Positions 42,638 through 49,364 of a DNA stretch of 49,364 bases are shown here, in pieces. The position numbers were made by a program, and so were the translations under genes. The stretch spans positions 1 through 49,364 of the forward strand of contig JAGBKB010000026.1 in NCBI GenBank assembly GCA_017934175.1, in the 5' to 3' direction. The stretch is from Lachnospiraceae bacterium. Lineage in GTDB: Bacteria > Bacillota > Clostridia > Lachnospirales > Lachnospiraceae. Position 1 is the first letter of the stretch. The number at the start of each line of letters is the position of its first letter. The notes below the pieces were generated by a model. That model did not search any database, was not told the origin of the DNA, and saw only the letters and a program-made list of their open reading frames with translations.

Positions 42638-43980
42638 TTTGACAGTTTGAAAAATGACTTCCAAAGTCAGATTGACCAATATAATACGAGTATTGATAGT
42701 AAGATTGATGGTGCAATTGCGAGTTATCTTTCAGGTATCACATTGGAAAAAAAGTCAAATTTAGACAATCCAGCAACTAAACTCGGCAAAATGATATTTG
42801 GTTCTTCCCCAGCGAAATCTGCATCTCAAAAAGCACATGTTAATGTTTTTTCATGTCTTTTTTTGCAAGGGGATGGATATGGTCAAAATCCAGATGGGAG
42901 TGAAGTTCAATATGCACTTAAATACTTACTTCGTAGTGGTTCAACAGACTGGGACAATGGTGGTGTGGAACTTATAGTATGTTTGTTAATGTTGATGGGG
43001 TAGACTGCTTTTATGGCACAACAAGTAATGAATATTGTAATATTTTGTATAACATTTCTGGTGATATTATGATGCGAATGTCGAACCCTCTACTATCATC
43101 AATGGAAGATTGGAATGTAGAATTACTTTCAAATGGTTCAAATATGGTGAGGCAGAGACCAGTTGACAGTGTAACAGACTACCCATGGGGCACTGCCGCT
43201 TCAAGTAAATTGTATTTTGTATCTACACCAAACACACATGGATGGGGTGCTAAAAATTCGTATTGGACTCGTGTCGACAATTATGTAAATGGAACGGTTT
43301 CTTATACAGGAAATTGGATGGCTTGGAAGAATTTGGATGCTGCTTGGACAACAAGATTTATAAATTATGAAAATAGAACAGGTGGCACTGGTACAAATGG
43401 AGCCGTGTCTACTTTTTATGATACTCAAGAAATAACAAATTATTTAAATACATTTATTTCAAATAATAGAGTAACTAATGGCAATATACCAATAACCGAT
43501 ACTTATTTGTATTTTTATCCGGAAACATATGAGAAATATCTTGTTAATTTATATAATCATAGAGTGAAGCAAGCGCTTAATGAAAATATAAAATTATATG
43601 AAGGCTTACCATTATTTGATGCAACAGGTACTGGGGAAGTACAAATGTCATTTAAGATGAATATTGATACTGATAGTGGAGCGACCGCAAGTAGTTATGC
43701 AACATTTTACTTACGTGATAATCAAGGATTTCCAAATTCTACTCCAGATGCAAATACTGGAACAGCGAGATTTGATGTATACAGTGTGAAATCGGATGGT
43801 TCATTAGATACATTACTTGCAAGTGGAGTTACAAGATATAATATGAATAAAGATACAACATATGCCATAAAATTAGATGTAGAAAAAAATCATAGATATT
43901 TTTATAAACTAACTCCAACAGAAAGTAATAATTACGCGTATTTATCAAACTTTAGTGATATTGAACAAACTGCAGAATAG
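42638..43980 (+). pseudogene. 3' fragment of the interrupted secreted-family gene, frameshifted
   Basis: Resumes the family head exactly where the 5' fragment stops (FDSLKNDFQSQIDQYNTSIDSKIDGAIASYLSGI). The first frame runs to a stop at 43001-43003. The protein then continues in another frame (FVNVDGVDCFYGTTSNEY...) to 43980, so a single-base frameshift lies at about 42975-43000. The C-terminal part has class A features (LYEGLPLFDA, SGATASSYATFYL). Even without the mobile element the gene would be broken unless the frameshift is a sequencing error. Confidence 0.85.
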
Positions 43981-43999
43981 TCCACATTTAAATATAGTC

Positions 44000-44028
44000 T
44001 TGAAAAAACATACTTAAAATGGTAAAAT
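44000..44028 (+). promoter_or_regulatory. Promoter of the ABC-transporter/nitrogenase-like operon
   Basis: TTGAAA (44000-44005), a 17-nt spacer and TAAAAT (44023-44028): a good sigma-A promoter, about 100 nt before the first gene. Confidence 0.7.
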
Positions 44029-44047
44029 AATGTATATGTTCCTGACA

Positions 44048-44131
44048 CCATAGATTTATATCTTAGGTGAAAGATATGGTCAATTATTTTATTTTAATGC
44101 CATATCCTTTGGGATATGGTTATTTTATTAT
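44048..44131 (+). promoter_or_regulatory. Attenuator-like leader of the operon
   Basis: Three mutually exclusive pairings are visible. P1 pairs ATATCTT (44058-44064) with AAGATAT (44071-44077). GATATGG (44073-44079) can instead pair with CCATATC (44100-44106). CCATATCC (44100-44107) can pair with GGATATGG (44112-44119) and is followed by TTATTTTATTAT. This is the layout of an anti-antiterminator, antiterminator and terminator. The start codon at 44132 follows directly with no separate ribosome site, so translation control is also possible. No known riboswitch class is recognised. Confidence 0.6.
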
Positions 44132-45136
44132 ATGGAAAAGAAAAATGGCATAAAAATTAATATTTTAATATCCTTATTCTTGATTGTTATTCCAATCATA
44201 ACATCAGTTGTTTGTCTAGGCTTTGGAAGATTAAATATTCCATTATACGACATAATTGATTTTTTTAGAGGGAAAGAGATAGTGAAGATGCATTCATTAA
44301 CTCTTGCAAATGTCCGTATACCAAGAATCATATCTGCTGTATTAGTAGGTGCATCGCTTCCACTTGCAGGTCTTATATTTCAATCATTTTTTTCAAACCC
44401 ACTTGCGACACCAGACACTTTAGGTGTAGCAAGTGGCTCAAGTTTTGGTGCTGCGCTTGCTATACTTTTAGGATTTAATGTATTTGGCATAGAGGCAACT
44501 GCATTTGTATTTGGATTACTAACTATTATAATAACAGGTATCACAGGTATAAAAAGAGATGAATCAAAACAGACAATAATTCTTGCTGGAATAATTGTTG
44601 GTTCACTTTTTCAAAGTCTTACATCACTTGTTAAGTTTGTTGCAGATACAGATACAGTTCTCCCGTCAATAACATTTTTTCTTATGGGAAGTTTTCAATC
44701 TATTGGAAAAGAAACTTTACTTGTAAGTGCTCCAATAATTATCATTTGCATATTTATAATATTCTTACTTAGATGGAGAATTAATTTACTTACTGTTGAT
44801 GATGAAGTTGTAAAAACAATGGGTATAAATATAACACTCTTAAGAATGGTTGTAATAGTTGCTGCCACTATAATTACTGCTATATCTATAGCAATGGCTG
44901 GTCAAGTTGGATGGGTAGGTTTAATAGTTCCACATTTTTGTAGAATGCTTGTAGGAGAAAACCACACAAGACTTGTACCATTTACTATAAGCATAGGTAT
45001 ATGTTTTATGGTTATAATTGATACTATAGCAAGGTCTATGTTTGCTGCAGAGATTCCTATATCAGTTTTGACTTCACTTATAGGAGCACCATTCTTCATT
45101 TATATGATTAGAAGTAGGTCTGGAGCAAAACTATGA
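44132..45136 (+). CDS. FecCD/BtuC-type ABC transporter permease
   Basis: 334 aa, membrane subunit of importers for iron-siderophores, heme or cobalamin. About ten membrane helices. Family blocks: VRIPRIISAVLVGASLPLAGLIFQSFFSNPLATPDTLGVASGSSFGAALAI near 55-115, and near the C terminus GWVGLIVPHFCRMLVGENHTRLVPFTISIG. Normal family length. It is the first gene of a five-gene operon (the next start overlaps by 4 nt). A substrate-binding protein is not in the window and may lie downstream. Confidence 0.92.
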   Translation: MEKKNGIKINILISLFLIVIPIITSVVCLGFGRLNIPLYDIIDFFRGKEIVKMHSLTLANVRIPRIISAVLVGASLPLAGLIFQSFFSNPLATPDTLGVASGSSFGAALAILLGFNVFGIEATAFVFGLLTIIITGITGIKRDESKQTIILAGIIVGSLFQSLTSLVKFVADTDTVLPSITFFLMGSFQSIGKETLLVSAPIIIICIFIIFLLRWRINLLTVDDEVVKTMGINITLLRMVVIVAATIITAISIAMAGQVGWVGLIVPHFCRMLVGENHTRLVPFTISIGICFMVIIDTIARSMFAAEIPISVLTSLIGAPFFIYMIRSRSGAKL

Positions 45137-45921
45137 ATACAAGTATAAAAGTAAATAATTTATCATTCGCATATGGGAAGCATATCGTTTTTGAAAATCT
45201 TAATTTTGAGATAGAGAGTCCGACAGTTTTATCTATACTTGGACCAAATGGAATAGGAAAAACTACTTTTATCAAATGCCTACTTGGGCTTAGAAAAAAA
45301 ACCAGTGGAGAGATACTTATAAATGGTAAAGATATAGATGATTATGAAAAAAAAGAGTATTACTCTTTTGTAGCATATTTGAAGCAAGGTGGAAAAGAAA
45401 CATCTATATATACTGTAGTTGACACAGTGCTTTTGGGATTGGCGAGCAAGATAAATCCATTATTAAAACCAAAAGATAGTGACATAGAGAAAGTTTACAC
45501 TATTTTAAATGAACTTAATATATATCATTTGAAAGATAAATATGTTTCTAAATTAAGTGGTGGTGAAGCACAGATGGTATTTATGGCAAGAGCATTAATT
45601 CGTGAACCAGAAATACTAATACTTGACGAGCCAGAGTCAAATCTTGATTACAGAAATCAATTATTGATGCTTGATACTATAGATAGATTAAAAGCGAAAG
45701 GGAAACTTATTATATTTAATACTCATTATCCAGAGCATGCACTTCGGTATTCCAATAAAGTTCTTATGTTAAATAAATCATTTGGCTATAGATTTGGTAA
45801 TACTACTAACATTATAACGAAAGAAAATATAGAAGAGACATATAAGATAAAAGCAGTTATTGGTGAAATTAGTGATGGAGATACAGTCTACAAAGATATA
45901 ATTCCATTATCTATTGTGTAG
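45133..45921 (+). CDS. ABC transporter ATPase (FecE/BtuD-type)
   Basis: 262 aa. Walker A GPNGIGKTT near 37-45, Q-loop in YLKQGGKE near 82, signature LSGGEAQ near 140, Walker B ILILDEPES near 158-166 and the H-loop NTHYPEH near 196. All catalytic motifs are intact. It works with the preceding permease as the energising subunit of an iron-chelate, heme or corrinoid importer. Overlap ATGA with the permease gene. Confidence 0.93.
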   Translation: MNTSIKVNNLSFAYGKHIVFENLNFEIESPTVLSILGPNGIGKTTFIKCLLGLRKKTSGEILINGKDIDDYEKKEYYSFVAYLKQGGKETSIYTVVDTVLLGLASKINPLLKPKDSDIEKVYTILNELNIYHLKDKYVSKLSGGEAQMVFMARALIREPEILILDEPESNLDYRNQLLMLDTIDRLKAKGKLIIFNTHYPEHALRYSNKVLMLNKSFGYRFGNTTNIITKENIEETYKIKAVIGEISDGDTVYKDIIPLSIV

Positions 45922-45933
45922 AAAGGAGGACAT

Positions 45934-46680
45934 ATGAAGAAATTTGCAATTTATGGAAAAGGTGGTATAGGTAAGTCAACTACCGTGTCAAATCTTGCAG
46001 CGGCATTTTCTAATCAAGGAAAAGTAGTTATGCAGATAGGTTGTGACCCAAAGGCTGATTCAACAACCCTTATTACTCATGGTGCAAAAATAAAAACTAC
46101 ACTTGATTTGATAAGAGAAAAGAAAGATAATTTTGAACTTACTGATATGATTAAACTTGGATATAACAATATTATATGTGCTGAAGCAGGAGGCCCTACT
46201 CCAGGGCTTGGATGTGCTGGTAGAGGAATCATCTGCGCACTTGAAAAACTTGAAGAAAAGGGTGCATATAAAAAGTATAATCCTGATATAGTGTTTTATG
46301 ATGTGCTTGGAGATGTTGTGTGTGGTGGTTTCTCTATGCCTATGCGAAAAGGATATGCAGATAAAGTATTTGTAGTATCATCTGGTGAAAATATGTCAAT
46401 ATATGCTGCGGCTAATATATGTATGGCAATGAAGAATTTTAAGGGAAGAGGCTATGCGGAACTTGGTGGCATAATTTTAAATAAGAGAAATGTTAAAGAT
46501 GAAGAAAAAAAAGTTGAAGAATTATGTAAAGAGTTTAAAACAAAAATAGTGGGAATTCTTCCTTATGATGAGATAGTGCATAATGCAGAAGATATGAAGA
46601 AAACTGTAGTAGAAGCATTCCCAGATAGTGACATGGCAAAAGCATATTACGAACTCGCGAAAGGGGTGGAAAATGCTTAA
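45934..46680 (+). CDS. NifH-like iron protein (nitrogenase-like reductase)
   Basis: 248 aa, an ATP-dependent reductase of the NifH/BchL/CfbC superfamily. P-loop [19 protein letters not shown] near residues 5-25; [11 protein letters not shown] near 36-46; the two [4Fe-4S] ligands in [13 protein letters not shown] (Cys about 94) and [14 protein letters not shown] (Cys about 129). All functional motifs of an electron donor are intact. It is shorter than most NifH (about 275-295 aa), as often in nitrogenase-like relatives. AAGGAGG ribosome site. Its partners are the next two genes, so the complex may reduce an imported or cellular cofactor; nitrogen fixation is unlikely. Confidence 0.92.
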   Translation: MKKFAIYGKGGIGKSTTVSNLAAAFSNQGKVVMQIGCDPKADSTTLITHGAKIKTTLDLIREKKDNFELTDMIKLGYNNIICAEAGGPTPGLGCAGRGIICALEKLEEKGAYKKYNPDIVFYDVLGDVVCGGFSMPMRKGYADKVFVVSSGENMSIYAAANICMAMKNFKGRGYAELGGIILNKRNVKDEEKKVEELCKEFKTKIVGILPYDEIVHNAEDMKKTVVEAFPDSDMAKAYYELAKGVENA

Positions 46681-48001
46681 ACATGTATTAGAAGATAAAG
46701 AGGAAGTAGTAGTTGCTAAAAGATTAAAAGATGTAGATAGTTCTTTGCCATTTGTTTCTGGGCTTGAATATGGCTGCCCAGCAAGAGGAACATGGAATAT
46801 TGTTCACACGGGCTTTTTAATTCCAGAATCTCATCAAGTATTTGTGTGCGCCTCTAATTGTTTAAGAGGTGTAGTTTTGACAGCAGCAGAGATGGGCGAG
46901 ATGGGAAGATTTTCTACAGTTACTATAAAAGAAAATAATGTACTTGATGGCAATATGGAAGAACTTTTAATTGATGGCGTAAGTCACGTTATAGACAAAT
47001 TAAAAAAGAAACCAAGAGCAGTGCTTGTATACACAAGTTGCATACATCATTTTATGGCACTTGATATGAATCTTTGTTACAACACTCTAAGAAAAAAGTA
47101 TCCAAAGATTAGATTTACTGATTGCTATATGAATCCTATTATGAGAAAGAGTGGTATGACGCCTGATGAAATTATGAGAAGACAACTCTACTCACTACTT
47201 GAAAAAACTGACAAAAAAGATAATGGAATAAATATATGTGGCAATAATTTTAAAACAGACGACACAAGCGATTTAGTAAGACTTATTAAGATGAGTAAGT
47301 ATAAACTTCGTGACATAACACTATGTAAAACATTTGATGAATATCTTGATATGGCTAAAAGCAAAATCAATGTCAATTATCAACCAGTAGCATATAAAGG
47401 TATGGATGAAATAAGTGAAAAGTTAAAGCAAGAAAATGTATATATGCCAATTAGTTATGATAAAGATACTATAAAGAAATATATAACATATCTTGCTGAA
47501 AAGATTGATGTAGATATTAGTAAGTTTGATTTTAAAGAAGATGATGCATTTACTGAACTTAAAAAAGCAAAAGAAATAATTGGCGACACTGCTATTGCTA
47601 TAGACTATACATTTACGCCAGCACCATTTAGTCTTGCAAAACTTCTTCTTGAATATGGCTTCAATGTGAAAAAAATATATGTAGATTCTATTTCAGAAAA
47701 AGAAGTGTTTAAAGAATTGCAAGATAAATATGGAGATAGAGATATACTTATTTATCCAACTGTAAATGTGGCTATGAGAACCAATGACAGAAATCAAAAT
47801 GAAAAATATTTGGCTCTCGGTCAAAAAGCAACTTATTTTACAGATACCAATAATTTTGTAAATGAGGTTGAATGTGGTGGACATTATGGATTTGATGGTA
47901 TAAAAATATTGGCAAAAAATATGGTAGATGCATTTAAATATGAGAAAGATGCAAGTAAGTTAATTCAAAAGAAAGGATTGGGGTGTAGTTGTTTATTATG
48001 A
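46673..48001 (+). CDS. Nitrogenase component 1-like subunit (NifD/E-like)
   Basis: 442 aa from the start at 46673 (overlaps the NifH-like gene by 8 nt, with GGGGTGG before it). Three early Cys lie in the positions of bridging cluster ligands: [21 protein letters not shown] and VYTSCIHH. The rest has the Rossmann-like repeats of the component 1 fold ([35 protein letters not shown]). It ends in GLGCSCLL, an unusual C-terminal CxC that might bind metal. Together with the next gene it should form the heterodimer or tetramer that the NifH-like protein reduces. Substrate unknown. Confidence 0.85.
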   Translation: MLKHVLEDKEEVVVAKRLKDVDSSLPFVSGLEYGCPARGTWNIVHTGFLIPESHQVFVCASNCLRGVVLTAAEMGEMGRFSTVTIKENNVLDGNMEELLIDGVSHVIDKLKKKPRAVLVYTSCIHHFMALDMNLCYNTLRKKYPKIRFTDCYMNPIMRKSGMTPDEIMRRQLYSLLEKTDKKDNGINICGNNFKTDDTSDLVRLIKMSKYKLRDITLCKTFDEYLDMAKSKINVNYQPVAYKGMDEISEKLKQENVYMPISYDKDTIKKYITYLAEKIDVDISKFDFKEDDAFTELKKAKEIIGDTAIAIDYTFTPAPFSLAKLLLEYGFNVKKIYVDSISEKEVFKELQDKYGDRDILIYPTVNVAMRTNDRNQNEKYLALGQKATYFTDTNNFVNEVECGGHYGFDGIKILAKNMVDAFKYEKDASKLIQKKGLGCSCLL

Positions 48002-49152
48002 AACAGATTCAAACATTTACAAGTACATATACAGCAGATGTATCAGGCGTGCCATCAGCACTTTATGAACTTGGTGGTATGACTATTATGCATGATGCTT
48101 CAGGGTGCAACTCTACATATAATACTCACGATGAGCCAAGATGGTATGGAAGCAAAAGTATGGTATTTATAACGGGGCTTTCTGAAATAGAGGCTATAAT
48201 GGGTGATGACCAAAAATTAGTAGATGACATAGTTGATGCGGCAAAAAAATTAAAGCCAAGATTTATTGCTATTGCAGGCACACCTATACCTATGATTACA
48301 GGATGTGACATAGAGGCAAATGCAAGAGTTATAGAACTTGAAACTGGCATAAAAACTCTCGGAATAAATACAAATGGTATGCATAGTTATGTAGAGGGTG
48401 CTGGAGAGGCACTACTTCAATATGCAAAAAGATTTACTAAAAAAATGCCAAAAAAAGAAAAGTCAGTAAATATTTTAGGTGCTACACCTATAGATTTTTC
48501 TGTCAATGGTCAAATTGAAAGTATTGAAAAGTTTTTAAGAGATAATGGCTTTGATGTAGTATCTAATTTTGCCTTAAGTTGTGATGTAGAAAAAATTGCA
48601 AATGCAGGAATGGCATCAGTAAATCTTGTTATCTCATCAGTTGGTATTAAATTAGCAGAATATTTTAAGAAAGAATTTAATACTCCATATGTAGTTGCTG
48701 TTCCATACGGAAAAGAATTAAAGAAAGAAATATTGAAGGCATTAAATAATGATAAGTGTGAGTTTGTTAGTGACTTAAAAGATAAATTTAAAAATGAAAA
48801 AATATATATTATAGGTGAAAGTGTAACATCAAAATCACTTGCAAAAGCCATATATTATAAATATGGTCATACCCCTGTTGTTATATCAGGTGTAGAACTT
48901 GGCAATACATATCACGGTGATATAGTTAAAGATATGAGTGTAAGAGAAAATGTTGCACTTGAAAAACAAGATTATTTTGCTGAAGATGAAGATGAGATTG
49001 AAAAAATTATAAAGGACGCAAAGATGGTTATAGCGGACCCACTTTATAAGCCTATAGTTCCTAAAAAAGCGATTTTTGTGAATCACCCACACGAAGGATT
49101 TTCAGGAAGATTATTCCGTAAGGATATAATCAATTTAATTGATAAGTTTTAG
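47998..49152 (+). CDS. Nitrogenase component 1-like subunit (NifK/N-like)
   Basis: 384 aa from the ATG at 47998 (ATGA overlap with the preceding stop; an upstream TTG at 47989 is less likely). Early Cys in MHDASGCNSTYNTHDEPRW and a second in PMITGCDIEANARVIE. The component 1 fold continues with GINTNGMHSYVEGAGEALL and late VIADPLYKPI. It is shorter than true NifK and lacks an obvious FeMo-cofactor context, and no nifB, nifE, nifN or nifV is present. Probably a nitrogenase-like reductase of unknown substrate linked to the ABC importer. Confidence 0.85.
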   Translation: MKQIQTFTSTYTADVSGVPSALYELGGMTIMHDASGCNSTYNTHDEPRWYGSKSMVFITGLSEIEAIMGDDQKLVDDIVDAAKKLKPRFIAIAGTPIPMITGCDIEANARVIELETGIKTLGINTNGMHSYVEGAGEALLQYAKRFTKKMPKKEKSVNILGATPIDFSVNGQIESIEKFLRDNGFDVVSNFALSCDVEKIANAGMASVNLVISSVGIKLAEYFKKEFNTPYVVAVPYGKELKKEILKALNNDKCEFVSDLKDKFKNEKIYIIGESVTSKSLAKAIYYKYGHTPVVISGVELGNTYHGDIVKDMSVRENVALEKQDYFAEDEDEIEKIIKDAKMVIADPLYKPIVPKKAIFVNHPHEGFSGRLFRKDIINLIDKF

Positions 49153-49364
49153 ATGCTTACCTAAAAATATATTTATATTCTTTATACATAATATATGTTT
49201 AACATAAATATATAGTAAAGTAGTAATATTGGAGGCTAACTATTAATTGTCAAGAGAAAAAATAAGAAAATTTTCAAGACAAGAAAGCCTATAAAATAGA
49301 CTAAGAAAACAATAATTCAAAATGGAAAGATAAATAATTAAACTAATAGTTTAGAATTATAATC
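49153..49364 (+). other. Window end without a supported gene
   Basis: 212 nt, AT-rich. TTGGAGG near 49230 is followed by a TTG-started frame of about 15 codons (LSREKIRKFSRQESL) that stops at once. It may be a degraded gene start or chance. No terminator is evident after the operon. Confidence 0.3.

Noticed and set aside
44132-49152. True nitrogen fixation (nif) genes
   Set aside because: No cofactor assembly genes (nifB, nifE/N, nifV) are present, the subunits are short, and an ABC importer is in the operon. It is nitrogenase-like only.

Overview
The window looks like chromosomal DNA of a low-GC, Gram-positive anaerobe of the Clostridia, most likely Lachnospiraceae-like. The reasons are AT-rich codon use, AGGAGG ribosome binding sites, a TnpX/TnpW-type serine recombinase pair, Firmicute-type conjugation genes and a nitrogenase-like cluster. 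No rRNA, tRNA or CRISPR array was seen. All functions are read from sequence motifs by eye; no database search was run.

Layout. (1) 1-9132: a large imperfect palindrome, then five intact paralogs of a secreted protein family. They share a head (signal peptide, a VSDNDGSAF(I/V)TKAE(F/Y) block, a short coiled coil, an SYLxG block) but have divergent bodies of two classes. A glycerophosphodiester phosphodiesterase lies among them. (2) 9157-11564, minus strand: an LD-carboxypeptidase-like lipoprotein and a DUF4143-type ATPase. (3) 11673-43980: another member of the secreted family, cut in two by a ~30.8 kb integrative element (about 11803-42637). The element has imperfect 21-bp terminal inverted repeats and a large serine recombinase at its right end. 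Removing it joins the family reading frame exactly at the insertion point, although the 3' part carries a separate frameshift.

Inside the element, from the left: a tyrosine recombinase; a 291-bp gene-free segment bounded by a perfect 17-bp inverted repeat, which is a candidate invertible promoter; a long rightward type IV secretion-like operon (cell-wall-binding proteins, TrbC-like subunit, VirB6-like membrane protein, PrgI-like protein, VirB4 ATPase, calcium-repeat membrane protein, Cys-rich membrane protein, a 1351-aa hydrolase fusion and smaller proteins); a divergent regulatory locus with a duplicated 13-bp operator; an excisionase-like protein, a sigma-like protein and a primase-helicase; several small genes; about 2.5 kb rich in repeats that probably holds replication and/or transfer origins; a P27-type terminase-small-subunit-like protein; TnpW; and the serine recombinase. 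I could not find a relaxase or a VirD4 coupling protein.

(4) 44000-49152: an operon with a probable attenuator leader, an iron-siderophore/B12-type ABC permease and ATPase, a NifH-like reductase and two nitrogenase component-1-like subunits. Its substrate is not known from the sequence.

The most interesting points are the candidate promoter switch next to its own tyrosine recombinase, the secretion/transfer module without an evident relaxase but with a terminase-like protein beside structured repeat DNA, the diversified secreted family sharing one head and leader, and the attenuator-controlled nitrogenase-like operon.
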